Below are positions 9,402 to 18,356 of a DNA stretch of 64,000 nt, piece after piece. The position numbers and the translations under genes are program-made. The notes beneath the pieces were generated by a model. The model was not told the origin of the DNA. It was given only the letters and a program-made list of their open reading frames with translations, and ran no database searches. The DNA lies in NCBI RefSeq assembly GCF_900637305.1, contig NZ_LR134365.1, positions 2,038,501 through 2,102,500 on the forward strand. Reading direction: 5' to 3'. This DNA comes from Cardiobacterium hominis (lineage in GTDB: Bacteria > Pseudomonadota > Gammaproteobacteria > Cardiobacteriales > Cardiobacteriaceae). Position 1 is the stretch's first letter, and each line of letters starts with the position of its first letter.

Positions 9402-10196
9402 ACCAACGCATCCAGCAAAGTTGCCGATTGCGCCACCGAAACATGCGCTGGCAGCGCGATGGCCGAATCCCTCTATCAGGGCAAGATGGATTGGGGGATA
9501 ACGAATGACCTCAAAGTCCAGAAGGGCATGAGCAACGCGCCCGTACTGGATGTCGAACTAGTAAACGGTGCAACCTACACAATCAACACCGCAGAACTGC
9601 GCGGCAAAGGCAGCAATGGTGGTGCCATTGCCAAAGAAAGTCTGGGACAAAACAGCTTCCGCAGTTTCGCCGTCAGCGACCCGCAAAAATACCGCGCACA
9701 AGCCTTTGGTTACCTCTACGAAGGTGACGGCACAGACGACGCGAAAAACCACGGCATCGCTTTTAATAGTGGCGCAGTAACCGATATCAACGACCCCGTA
9801 TTCGATACCGGCGACGCCATTAAATACAAGGGTGATGCCTATCTGGCCAGCCGCGGCGACATCGTCAAAGGCAGCAGCGACATTGACGTTTATTTTGCCG
9901 ATAAACAGCTGGAAGGCGACTTTACCTTTGCCGCAGGGCAAAAACGCACCACCCCCGGCAAAGAAAACGAAGACGCCAAGTATCCGGGCAAAATCAAATT
10001 TTTCAGCGAGATAGATGGCAATACCTTTGAAGGCGGCGGTAAGGTAGATAATCGCGTAACCACCACTACGACTGTTAAAGGCCACTTCTATGGCGCAGGT
10101 GCGGCGGAAATGGGCGGCATCTTCTTCGACTATGTCGACAAGTATGTCGGCAGCTTCGGCGCGCTGAAAGAAGGCATCGATAACAGCGGCAGCATC

Positions 10197-10250
10197 CCGC
10201 AACCACAGCCGCAACCACAGCCACAACCGCAACCGCAGCCACAGCCGCAG
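10197..10250 (+). repeat. CCRCAR repeat coding for (PQ)9
   Basis: Nine Pro-Gln codon pairs form a stiff linker between barrel units 1 and 2 of the TbpB-like lipoprotein frame. Confidence 0.85.
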
Positions 10251-11770
10251 CCGCCAACAGCAGACGGTCTGGGTGGCAACCAGCTTTCCTCACGCACGAT
10301 TGGCGAATACCAAAACGTTCCCGCCGCCGACATCAAAGGCAGCGGCAACAAACTGGCACTCACCGTCAAGGGCACAGAAATCAACAGCGAAGAACTGCGC
10401 GCGCTGGGTAACAAACTTGGCGTTGCCGCCGGTAACCCGGTGGACAACAGCGCCTACCAAACCAACCAGAGCTACCAATACTTTGCCGTCAGCGACGACA
10501 AATACGCCGCGCAAACCTTTGGCTACGTCTATAACAAGGCGAACGACAAAGGCACTGGCGACAAACAGGCGGTAGCCTTCAGCGTTGTTCAATTAACTCC
10601 TGAAACCGATGCCGTCCTGAAGCCTGCCAGCAAAGACAGCCTGAAATACAGCGGCGATGCATTCATCGGCGATAACGTCGGCATGCAACCAATTGTCAAA
10701 GGCACATCCCGTTTCAATGTCAGCTTCTTTGACAAAAAAATCACCGGCAAGCTGGAATTTGCCAACCGCGCAAAACCAGGCTATGGCGGCGAGAAAACCA
10801 GCTATCCGGAGAAAATTGACTTTACAGACGGCAATATTACAGGCAACACCTTTACTGCGACTGGTAAGTCTTCTGCCTAGCTATCTAACAAAGCTACCGC
10901 CCAAGGGCAATTCTACGGCGAAGGCGCGGCCGAGTTGGGCGGTACCTTCCAGACCGGAACATATAGCAGCACCGTGGATGGCAGCTTTGGCGCCCGCAAA
11001 GAAGCAAGCAACAATCCGCCGCCTGCCGCACAACTTGCCTTGGGTGGCAATGAATTGTCGAAAAGGTCGCCAATCGGTTCGTACGAAAAAATCACCGATA
11101 TCAAAGGCGAAGGCAACAAACTGGTACTAAACATCAATGGCAAAGAAATTGATGCCAGTGCGTTACGCGCAGCCGGAAGCATCGATGGTTCGCCGGTATT
11201 GGATAAAAATTATGCCGATACCCGCAGCTATCAACACTTTGCGGTAAGTGGTGAAAAATACAAATCCCAGGCCTTTGGCTATGTCTATAACAAAGCCAAT
11301 GAAAGAGGCAAGGGTGACAAGCAAGCCATTCCTTTCAGTGCCAGTGCCTTAACGCCGGAAACTGACGCCATCTTTGCCAGCAAAGACAATCTGAAATATA
11401 AGGGTGAAGCATTCATTGGCAGGAATACCGAAGGCTTTATTGTCAAAGGCATCTCCGATTTCAACATCAATTTCTTCAACAATCAGATTAGCGGTGATCT
11501 TTCCTTTGAAAATACGGAAAAACCCGGATACAGTCACGAGAAAACCCGCTATCCGGAAAAAATAACCTTCGAAAAAGGCACGATTAGCGGTAACACTTTT
11601 GTCGCTGAAGGCCATGCTGGCAGCGGCATCTATCCGGAGTCGGCAACAGCGCAAGGCCAATTCTATGGCGAAGGGGCTGCCGAAATGGGCGGCACTTTCC
11701 AGATTGGCAGTTTCATCAGTTATACCGATGGCAGCTCCGGCGCTATCAAGCAATAAAACTGAAGCCTGCA

Positions 11771-11803
11771 AAAGAGCCTGCCGGATTCCGGCAGGCTCTT
11801 TTC
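11771..11803 (+). terminator. Rho-independent terminator after the lipoprotein gene
   Basis: AAAGAGCCTGCCGG and CCGGCAGGCTCTTTT form a 14-bp stem with a three-base loop and a T-run. Confidence 0.9.
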
Positions 11804-12062
11804 ATTTCCAGTTCGTCTTGCACTCCGTTTGCCTGCTTTCGGCGCTTAGTAAACGAATTTTGCTGCGCCCCAATGCCCAGCCATCATCCTGCGCGCGTTC
11901 ACCGCTCATCAAGCGCATTTCCCTGCCTGCATGGCGCAGCACGATCGGCATGACGGTTTCGCAATCTTCCCCCGCATGTGTCACGAGGCAAATATTGCCC
12001 GCCTGCGCCTTGCATTGGCAGCCGCGACAGTAGCGGCGCACATGGCTCGCAGCCTGCCGCAA
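11802..12062 (-). CDS. Uncertain small Cys-rich ORF
   Basis: An 86-codon frame with no ATG near its 5' end (TTG at 12062, or GTG near 12040). The N-terminal part has a CxxCxC cluster and two further Cys, followed by a region that reads like ordinary beta-rich protein (PIVLRHAGREMRLMSGERAQ). No ribosome-binding site or family was recognised, and it runs against both neighbours up to a bidirectional terminator. It may be a real small protein, a gene fragment or a chance frame. Confidence 0.3.
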   Translation of the reverse strand: MRQAASHVRRYCRGCQCKAQAGNICLVTHAGEDCETVMPIVLRHAGREMRLMSGERAQDDGWALGRSKIRLLSAESRQTECKTNWK

Positions 12063-12145
12063 GCGGTATAAATTTCGCGATTATCTGCTATCATTGCCTC
12101 GCGATTGACGCAAATTAACCGGCTTCTGATATTGAGGTAAATAAC

Positions 12146-12472
12146 ATGAAAAGCACCAAGTTGATTCTCTCCGCTGTCATTCTGGCATCACTCGCCGCTT
12201 GCACGGCTAGCGACGGCGCCAAGAAACAGCGCGACTTCTGCTACAAGTTTGACAAGTTTGAAAACATCTGTCTCGATGGCGACCACGCCTCCTCAGATGT
12301 CAAATCACAGGACAAATCCACTCCGGATCGTTCGGACGATCCTCCGAAGAATGACAATAACAGCAGCAACGACAATAACAACAACAGCAATAATAACGGC
12401 AACCAGAATGACAGCAAAAAAGGTGCTGAAAAAGACTGCAACTGCAATTATGGCGGCTCTTACGACCAATAA
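12146..12472 (+). CDS. Small Asn-rich lipoprotein, function unknown
   Basis: A 108-residue protein with signal MKSTKLILSAVILASLAAC; LAAC is the lipobox. The mature chain has a Cys/Asp/Phe-containing start, then a low-complexity stretch of Asn, Asp and Ser (residues about 65-95) and ends with CNCNYGGSYDQ. GAGG lies 8 bases before the ATG. It resembles short surface or periplasmic lipoproteins with a flexible spacer; no family is recognised. A terminator follows at 12490. Confidence 0.7.
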   Translation: MKSTKLILSAVILASLAACTASDGAKKQRDFCYKFDKFENICLDGDHASSDVKSQDKSTPDRSDDPPKNDNNSSNDNNNNSNNNGNQNDSKKGAEKDCNCNYGGSYDQ

Positions 12473-12489
12473 GCGCTGCAATATATGAT

Positions 12490-12514
12490 AAAGCCTGCCA
12501 GCTGGCAGGCTTTT
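12490..12514 (+). terminator. Rho-independent terminator
   Basis: AAAGCCTGCCA pairs with TGGCAGGCTTTT around GC; it ends the Asn-rich lipoprotein gene. Confidence 0.88.
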
Positions 12515-12533
12515 CTTTTGCTGTTTTGCCGGT

Positions 12534-12836
12534 TTATTTCTGCTCGCGAATGGCTTTGAGGTGTTCTTGAATGCGGAAGAACACAATCACCAATTCATTC
12601 ATGACTCTCACTGTTAATATTCCTGCGACGAAAGTAAAGATGCCCAACAGGAAGCTAAGGAAAGTGAAACTGGGGCGATAGAAACCACCATGTCCCGCGT
12701 AGCCGATTTCCGCACCGATTCCTGAAAACATGACATTAAACGCGATAAAAAATACTGCCACAATCTGCATCCAGTAAATTATGGTGATAATACGCGGGGT
12801 AATAAAGTTGTCAAAGTTCAAAAAAGATTTCAACAT
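12534..12836 (-). CDS. DUF4282-family small membrane protein
   Basis: A 100-residue protein with two long hydrophobic segments (residues about 15-38 and 58-82). The start FLNFDNFITPRIITIIYW and the end ELVIVFFRIQEHLKAI match the DUF4282 pattern of a short FDxxITPxII lead, two helices and an Arg/Glu C-terminal helix. It should sit in the inner membrane. No function is known for the family. It stands alone, convergent with the lipoprotein gene before it. Confidence 0.8.
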   Translation of the reverse strand: MLKSFLNFDNFITPRIITIIYWMQIVAVFFIAFNVMFSGIGAEIGYAGHGGFYRPSFTFLSFLLGIFTFVAGILTVRVMNELVIVFFRIQEHLKAIREQK

Positions 12837-12983
12837 ATAGCATCTCCAATGGATTGATAAAACGCCTTTGCCGCTTGTGTTTCCCTTCCGGGGGACTGCG
12901 GTGAAGGCAGCCGCATTGTATCACTATCTCTTTTCAGACAAATAGATGCCATGCGCCGCGCCCGCGCTTTGCGACGCATCCGC

Positions 12984-12989
12984 TATAAT
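12984..12989 (+). promoter_or_regulatory. -10 box for the MFS gene
   Basis: TATAAT 28 bases before the ATG at 13017. A convincing -35 at the right spacing is not seen. Confidence 0.5.
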
Positions 12990-13016
12990 GGCGCCACATT
13001 TCTATCCTTTTCCGCC

Positions 13017-14249
13017 ATGAACTCCCGTTTTGCCGCCATAGTTGCGCCGCTGCGCGATTTGTTGCGCTATCGCGATCGCCCGGAGCTGTTTGCCCTGCTC
13101 ATTTATCAGGCCATCACGACTACCGGTTTTACTTTGCTGATGCCACTGGTTTCGGTGCATTTCGTCGCCGATGTGGGCATGGCGGCGGCAACGGTCGGCA
13201 TGGCGCTGGCGCTCCGGCAAATCAGCCAGCAGGGGCTAACCTTCATTGGCGGTATGCTTGCCGACCGCTACGGCTTGAAACCCGTGCTTTGTACCGGTTT
13301 GATTATTCGTGCGGTCGGCTTTTTCATGCTGGGTTATGCAACGGCGATGCCGACGTTTTTCACCGCATTATTGCTCACGGGTTTGGGCGGCGCGTTGTTT
13401 GATGCGCCCTTTCAAGCGGCGACGGTCGCCATGACGCAGCCGCAGGAGCGGCGCGAGTTTTATCTGCTTGCCAATTATTTGAGCGGTATCGCAGCGACCA
13501 TTGGGCCATTGCTGGCGATTGCGTTGCTTTTAATTAATTTTAGCGCGGTGGGTGTCGCCGCCGGTTTGTGTTTTTTGACGAATGTTTTTGTCGCGCTGCG
13601 CTATTTTCCCAATACGCGGCCATCGACGACCAGTGATGGCGATGATACGCCGCAATTGCGCCGTCTGTTGCGCGACCGTATTTATTTGCGCTTTGTCGCC
13701 ATTATGTGCGGTTATTGGTTTGTGGTGATGCAGGTCAATATCAGTTTCCCGCTACTCGCGGAGTCTCTTACCGGCAGCCAGAGCAGCGCTGGCTGGTTTT
13801 ATACTTTCAGTTCGGTATTGACGCTTGTATTGCAATATTTTCTTGTCCGCCGCTTGCAGCGCCATTTTGCCAGTCATCAATTACTCATCACTGGCACACT
13901 GATTATGACTTGCGGCACTTTTTTTCTGGGCACTTCCAGCAATTTTGCCTTTTTTCTTCTATGGGTTGCCTGCTATACCTGCGGTTATCTAATCAGCCGC
14001 CCAATGATTGATATTTTGGTGGCGCATCTTGCCCATCCGCGTGCCCTCGGTCTTTATGTCGGCATAAGCAATATCAGTATTGGCTTGGGCGGCGGATTGG
14101 GCAATTTTCTTGGCGGTTGGCTTTATGATTTGGGCAAGACTTATCATTTGCCCTTGTTGCCGTGGAGCGTTTTTGCCGCAGTCGGCCTGTTTACCGCCTG
14201 GCAATTGGCGCTGTATTTCCGCCGCCATCCCCAGGCCGTCGCGCAGTAA
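13017..14249 (+). CDS. Major facilitator superfamily drug-efflux-type transporter
   Basis: A 410-residue protein with about 12 hydrophobic segments. The loop between helices 2 and 3 reads GGMLADRYGLKPVL, the MFS signature, and FDAPFQAATVAMTQPQ in helix 5 is like the MdtH/YceL proton-driven drug exporters. It would work in the inner membrane; the substrate is unknown. The start at 13017 gives the normal short N-terminus (MNSRFAAIVAPLRDLL) and lies 28 bases after a TATAAT, whereas the upstream in-frame start includes an Arg-rich leader overlapping the promoter. The next gene, solA, is convergent. Confidence 0.85.
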   Translation: MNSRFAAIVAPLRDLLRYRDRPELFALLIYQAITTTGFTLLMPLVSVHFVADVGMAAATVGMALALRQISQQGLTFIGGMLADRYGLKPVLCTGLIIRAVGFFMLGYATAMPTFFTALLLTGLGGALFDAPFQAATVAMTQPQERREFYLLANYLSGIAATIGPLLAIALLLINFSAVGVAAGLCFLTNVFVALRYFPNTRPSTTSDGDDTPQLRRLLRDRIYLRFVAIMCGYWFVVMQVNISFPLLAESLTGSQSSAGWFYTFSSVLTLVLQYFLVRRLQRHFASHQLLITGTLIMTCGTFFLGTSSNFAFFLLWVACYTCGYLISRPMIDILVAHLAHPRALGLYVGISNISIGLGGGLGNFLGGWLYDLGKTYHLPLLPWSVFAAVGLFTAWQLALYFRRHPQAVAQ

Positions 14250-14253
14250 GCGT

Positions 14254-15363
14254 CTATTTCAGGAAAAACGGCGCAAGCGCGGCAGGCAGGCTTTCGCCCA
14301 CGGCAAAGCGGGCGATTTGTTCGCCCACGGCAGGGACGAATTTGAAGCCGTGTCCGCTAAAGCCGCTCAGAATGAGGATGCGCGGGTCTTTGGGGTGCAG
14401 GCTGATAATGAAGTCTTCCGTCGCGGTGCGGTCGTAGCTGCACACTTTGCCGTCACGCAACGCGCCCGCTTGCGGGAAGTATTGTTGCAGGAAGCGGTCT
14501 GTGTCGCGCCGGTCGTCATAGTGGCCGTAAGGATAGCGCTCGGCTGCTGTCCGCATGATTTCGCCACCGTCGTGGCGCCCCACTTTGAGGCCATCACCGC
14601 TATCCGGGAAGCCGTAGTAGATGCCATCGGCCGTTTCCGCGGTAAAGCCGGGGAAGCCGTGGCTTTCTTGATAGGCCGCGGGCACGTCGTACCAGGCGAA
14701 GGTTTTGCGTACCGGGGTAAACGGCAGCTGGAATCCGAGTCCGGCGATGTGATTCGCCCAGGTGCCTGCACACAGGGCGACGCGGTGCGCATGGTAGTGT
14801 TGCGCGCCACTTTCGACACGCAGTATTTCTGCTTCGCGTGCGATACGGGTAACCGGCTGGTTAAAGGCGGTATCGGCGCCGTTGCGCTGCGCTTGTTCGA
14901 GCAGGAGCGCAACGGCGCTTTCGCTATGCAGGTAGCCCGCCTCTGTTTCGTACAGGCCGATGGTGTCGGCAGGGACGCTTAATCCCGGCCAGCGTTTTTC
15001 GATGGCATCGGCTTCCAACCATTGGTAGGGCAAGCGGTAGCGCTCGGCAATAAGGCGTTTGGCAGCGAGGCTGGCGCTCGTTTTGGGCGCGAGGTTGATG
15101 ACGCCGCAGCGGGTCAGCAGGCGCGCGTGATGCGCGCCTTCCAGTTGCGGCCAGAGGATGGCGGCACGGTTGAGCAGGTGCTGGTAGGCGTCGTTGTGGT
15201 AGAGGTAGCGGTAAAGGCGGGTTTGTCCGTGGTGCGCGCCTTGGTTGTGCGGCGGGGTATGCGCGTCAATGAGCAGGGTACGCAGGCCGCTGCGGCTGGC
15301 GTAGTAGCCACCGGCAGCCCCCATGCTGCCGCTGCCGATGATGATGAGGTCGTAGGTTTTCAT
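14254..15363 (-). CDS. solA: N-methyl-L-tryptophan oxidase / sarcosine-oxidase-family flavoenzyme
   Basis: A 369-residue monomeric FAD amine oxidase. The N-terminal Rossmann motif is IIIGSGSMGAAGGYYASRSG; HHGQTRLYRYLYHNDAY and the C-terminal SGFSGHGFKFVPAVGE are typical of MTOX/SoxA. Cys in GKVCSYDRT matches the residue that holds FAD covalently in this family. It demethylates N-methyl amino acids with O2 in the cytoplasm, releasing formaldehyde and H2O2. The gene ends with TAG. It lies 30 bases after der but has its own ATG and may be read through from it. The true substrate could be sarcosine rather than N-methyltryptophan. Confidence 0.88.
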   Translation of the reverse strand: MKTYDLIIIGSGSMGAAGGYYASRSGLRTLLIDAHTPPHNQGAHHGQTRLYRYLYHNDAYQHLLNRAAILWPQLEGAHHARLLTRCGVINLAPKTSASLAAKRLIAERYRLPYQWLEADAIEKRWPGLSVPADTIGLYETEAGYLHSESAVALLLEQAQRNGADTAFNQPVTRIAREAEILRVESGAQHYHAHRVALCAGTWANHIAGLGFQLPFTPVRKTFAWYDVPAAYQESHGFPGFTAETADGIYYGFPDSGDGLKVGRHDGGEIMRTAAERYPYGHYDDRRDTDRFLQQYFPQAGALRDGKVCSYDRTATEDFIISLHPKDPRILILSGFSGHGFKFVPAVGEQIARFAVGESLPAALAPFFLK

Positions 15364-15393
15364 GGTTATCTGATGGGCAGGCGGCGGCAGGGG

Positions 15394-16785
15394 TTATTTG
15401 TCCGCGTAGGGGTTGGTTTTGTCGCGGTAGCTGATGCGTACTGGTGTGCCGTGCAGTTTGAAGTGTTCGCGGAAGAATTTGCTCAAATAGGTGGTGTAGC
15501 TCGCCGGCACGTTGGTCGTGCGCGTGCCGTGGATGATGATGTGCGGCGGGTTGCGCCCGCCCTGGTGCGCGTATTGCAGTTTGATGGAGTAGCCCTGCAC
15601 CAGCGGCGGCTGGTGGCGGCGGTAGGCGGCTTGCAGTGCTTCGGTCAGTTTGTTGGTGGAGAGTTCGGCCATGGCCGCGCGATAGACTTTTTTTACCGCG
15701 GGCAGGAGTTGGCGGATGTTGCTGCCATGCAGCGCCGAGATGTAGAAGACTTCGGCGTAATCGACAAAGTGCAGTTTGCGCTCGAATTGGCTGCGGATGG
15801 CTTGGCGCTGTTCGTCGTTGAGGTGGTCCCATTTGTTGATGGCGATGATGAGGGCGCGGCCGCGGCGGGTGATTTCGCCGAGGAGGTGCGCGTCCTGTTC
15901 GCTCACGCCTTCGTGCGCGTCCAGCATGAGGATGACGACGTTGGCGCGCTCGATGGCGTCCAGGGTTTTGACGATGGAGAATTTTTCGATTTTGTCGTTC
16001 ACCCGCGCCTTGCGGCGGATGCCGGCGGTGTCAATCAGGGTGAAGCGGTCGCCTTGTGCGTCTTCGTAGGGGATGGCGATGGCGTCGCGCGTGGTGCCGG
16101 CGACGGGGCTTGCCACCAAGCGTTCTTCGCCGATGAGGCGGTTGAGCAGGGTGGATTTGCCCGCGTTGGGACGGCCGATGACGGCCAGCGCGATGCCTTC
16201 TTCTTGGTTTTCTGCCTCGTCTTCTTCACCGAACAGTGCGGCGTCAGGGGTTTCCAGCAGGCGGGTGACGATGCGCTGCGTCAGTTGTTGCAGGCCACGG
16301 CGGTGTTCGGCGGCGATGGCAAGGGTGTCCGCGATGCCCAGCGTGTAGAAGTCGGCGAGGATGAGGTCGGGGTCGGCGAAGTCGGTTTTGTTCACCGCGA
16401 GGATGACTGGCTTTTGGCTGCGGCGCAGTTCGGCGGCGATGGTTTCGTCAACCGCGGTCAGGCCGTCGCGGCCATCAACGACGAAGACGACGATGTCGGC
16501 TTCTTCGACGGCGGCGCGCGCCTGTTTGTCGACGCGGCGGTCAATCTGGTCTTCTTCTTCGCGCAGGAGGCCACCGGTATCGACGATGCGGCAGGGCATG
16601 CCGGCGAGGGTGGCGTCGCCGTAGTTGCGGTCGCGGGTGAGGCCGGGGGTGTCGGAGACGAGTGAGTCGCGGCTGCGGGTGAGGGCGTTGTAGAGGGTGG
16701 ATTTGCCAACGTTCGGGCGGCCAACAAGGGCGACGAGCGGTTTGCGGCGGCTGGGGGGTTCAGGCGTTTCGGTCTCGGGGGTCAT
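15394..16785 (-). CDS. der: Ribosome-assembly GTPase Der (EngA)
   Basis: A 463-residue protein with two tandem GTPase domains and a C-terminal KH-like domain. The first P-loop is GRPNVGKSTL (residue about 22) and the second GRPNAGKSTLLN (about 210); DTPGLTRDRNY, NKTDF, DTAGIRRK and NKWDH provide the other G motifs. Der helps mature the 50S subunit. Gene order bamB-der is the usual gammaproteobacterial one, but here a 403-bp repeat-filled gap separates them, so der may have its own promoter. Confidence 0.97.
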   Translation of the reverse strand: MTPETETPEPPSRRKPLVALVGRPNVGKSTLYNALTRSRDSLVSDTPGLTRDRNYGDATLAGMPCRIVDTGGLLREEEDQIDRRVDKQARAAVEEADIVVFVVDGRDGLTAVDETIAAELRRSQKPVILAVNKTDFADPDLILADFYTLGIADTLAIAAEHRRGLQQLTQRIVTRLLETPDAALFGEEDEAENQEEGIALAVIGRPNAGKSTLLNRLIGEERLVASPVAGTTRDAIAIPYEDAQGDRFTLIDTAGIRRKARVNDKIEKFSIVKTLDAIERANVVILMLDAHEGVSEQDAHLLGEITRRGRALIIAINKWDHLNDEQRQAIRSQFERKLHFVDYAEVFYISALHGSNIRQLLPAVKKVYRAAMAELSTNKLTEALQAAYRRHQPPLVQGYSIKLQYAHQGGRNPPHIIIHGTRTTNVPASYTTYLSKFFREHFKLHGTPVRISYRDKTNPYADK

Positions 16786-16814
16786 AGCAGGGATTCGGGT
16801 TGGGGTTTTGTGTT

Positions 16815-16849
16815 TTTACATACAGGGCAGCGCTTGGGGTGTATGTAAA
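16815..16849. repeat. TTTACATACA inverted-repeat element, copy 1
   Basis: Perfect 10-base arms TTTACATACA and TGTATGTAAA flank a 15-base centre with AGCGCT. The same architecture with a 15-base centre occurs at 16997-17031 and 29219-29253. Confidence 0.7.
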
Positions 16850-16996
16850 TGGTATCCGGAGTTTTGCAGGCAGTGATGACGCTATTTTCTGGTTGTGCCG
16901 TGCTTTACCGCTTCGCGGTGGGTTTGCTGCCTCGCCCCAATCCTCCCTCACCGGGGGAGGGGGCTCTGTGGCGGCATTTTGTTTTTCTGTTGTCTG

Positions 16997-17031
16997 TTTA
17001 CATTCACCTGAGCGCTCAAGGTGTATGTAAA
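16997..17031. repeat. TTTACATACA inverted-repeat element, copy 2
   Basis: Arms TTTACATTCACCT and AGGTGTATGTAAA pair over 13 bases with one mismatch around GAGCGCTCA, itself a palindrome. It is the most extended copy of the family. Confidence 0.7.
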
Positions 17032-17188
17032 TGGCATCTGGGGTTTTGCAGGCAGTTATGACGCTATTTTCTGGTTGTGCCGTGCTTTGTCGCTTCGCGG
17101 TGGGTTTGCTGCCCCCACCCCAACCCTCCCCCACCGGGGGAGGGGGCTCTGGACGGTTTTCCCCGCCTCATCCCCAAAGAGGCGCTTT

Positions 17189-18355
17189 TTATTGCGGGCG
17201 GAATTTGAGCAGGGTGCCGTCGTCGAGTTGCCAGAGGATGCTGTCGCGCAGGACGACGGCCGGGGTGTCGGCGCTGCCCGCGGCGATTTTTTGTTGGCCG
17301 ATGAGTTCGCCACTCGTGCCATCTATCCAGTGCAGCCAGCCTTCGTAGTCCAGTACGCCAACGCGGCCATCGGAGAGGGCGAATGGCGGCGAGAGGCGGC
17401 GGCCTTCGAGGCGGTCGTTTTGCCAGCGCATGCGGCCATCCTGCGGGTTGAGCGCGATGAGGTGGTCGGTGTCGCTGACGAGGTAGATGCCGTTGCGGTT
17501 GAGTGCGATGTCTTTTTGGGTGGAGGCTTGTTCTTGTTGCCACAGCGGCTGGCCTTTTTGCAGGTCCACCGCGAAGAGCATGGATTGGTAGGCGGCACCG
17601 TAGAGGACGCCGTTGGCGACGAGCGGGGTGCTGTCCATATCGACCAAGCGGGCGACGGGGTTGCTGCCGCTGCTGCTGGCAACGCGCTGTTCGATGACCG
17701 GCAGGCCGTTTTTTTGGTCGAGGACGACGAAGTAGCCGTTGTCGGTGGTGATGATGACGACGCCACCGCCCACTACGGGTTCGGCGTTGCCGCGCACGCT
17801 CAGCACGGGTTCGTTGATGTGGTAGCGCCACAGTTCGCTGCCGTTGTCGGCGTCAAAGGCGGTGAGGGTGCCGTCAATGCTGCGCGCATAGACCATGCCG
17901 TCGGCGGCAACCGGCGCGGCGAGCATCAGTCCGGAGAGGGGTGCGCGCCAGCGGGTTTCGCCGTCTTCGGTGGAGAGGGCGAGCAGGTCGCCGCTGTCGG
18001 TGCCGACGAAGACGCTGTTGTGGTTGACGGCAACTCCGGCGCTGATGTTGTTGCCGAGTTTTTCCCGCCACAGTTGTGCGCCGCTTTCGGCTTCGAAGGC
18101 GTAGAGGCGGCCGTCGGCGGAGACGGCATAGACGCGGCCGCCGTCGTAGGCGGGTTTGAGGGCGAGGCCTTTGTCCGCACCACCGTCGCCGAGGTTGTGT
18201 TTCCACAGGATGTTGGTCACGACTTGGCCGCTGCTGGCAGGCAGCGGTTTGGGCGCGGGGCGGTTGTCTTTGCCGAGGAAGAAGTCGGAGGTGGCGGAGC
18301 AGGAGGCTAGCAGGAGCGCGACGGCGCCCAGCTGGATGAGGCGGCGGCGTTGCAT
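17189..18355 (-). CDS. bamB: Outer membrane protein assembly factor BamB
   Basis: A 388-residue lipoprotein of the BAM complex; it works at the periplasmic face of the outer membrane, helping beta-barrel proteins reach BamA. The signal ends in the lipobox LLASC near residue 19. The rest is a PQQ-like beta-propeller; blades show AVSADGRLYAFEAESGAQLW, ALSTEDGETRW, AFDADNGSELWRY and ALNPQDGRMRWQ. Length is typical. It follows yfgM by one base, so the two are translated together in the rlmN-pilF-rodZ-hisS-yfgM-bamB operon. Confidence 0.95.
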   Translation of the reverse strand: MQRRRLIQLGAVALLLASCSATSDFFLGKDNRPAPKPLPASSGQVVTNILWKHNLGDGGADKGLALKPAYDGGRVYAVSADGRLYAFEAESGAQLWREKLGNNISAGVAVNHNSVFVGTDSGDLLALSTEDGETRWRAPLSGLMLAAPVAADGMVYARSIDGTLTAFDADNGSELWRYHINEPVLSVRGNAEPVVGGGVVIITTDNGYFVVLDQKNGLPVIEQRVASSSGSNPVARLVDMDSTPLVANGVLYGAAYQSMLFAVDLQKGQPLWQQEQASTQKDIALNRNGIYLVSDTDHLIALNPQDGRMRWQNDRLEGRRLSPPFALSDGRVGVLDYEGWLHWIDGTSGELIGQQKIAAGSADTPAVVLRDSILWQLDDGTLLKFRPQ

Positions 18356-18356
18356 G

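Larger units (their letters stand above)
8868..11756 (+). pseudogene. Three-barrel TbpB-like surface lipoprotein gene, start codon lost and in-frame TAG
   Basis: The frame carries a full lipoprotein signal (KLLLSGAILTALTAC, lipobox Cys codon 8955-8957), a Pro/Asn/Gln-rich linker, 15 TNPG-type tetrapeptides (9222-9401), then three homologous beta-barrel units of about 230 residues, each ending in FYGxGAAExGG, as in TbpB-like (Slam-exported) lipoproteins. Units 1 and 2 are joined by nine PQ pairs. Between the stop at 8865-8867 and the lipobox there is no ATG, GTG or TTG; a run of seven A at 8900-8906 lies at the start of the signal. A TAG at 10878-10880 splits the gene before the end of unit 2. 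Both lesions could be decay; slippage in the A-run could matter too. Confidence 0.72.
16786..17188. repeat. 403-bp der-bamB intergenic region with two 130-bp direct repeats
   Basis: No gene is seen here. A unit from 16839-16968 recurs at 17021-17151 with about 90% identity, including GCAGGCAGTKATGACGCTAT and TTCTGGTTGTGCCGTGCTTT, and ending in a GGGGGAGGGGGCTCTG stretch. Each unit starts in the right arm of a TTTACATACA-type inverted repeat. The G-rich ends can pair with the preceding C-rich runs. The period is 182 bases. Confidence 0.8.

Noticed and set aside
15022-16665. 547-codon ORF antisense to der and solA
   Set aside because: Shadow frame crossing two well-supported genes.
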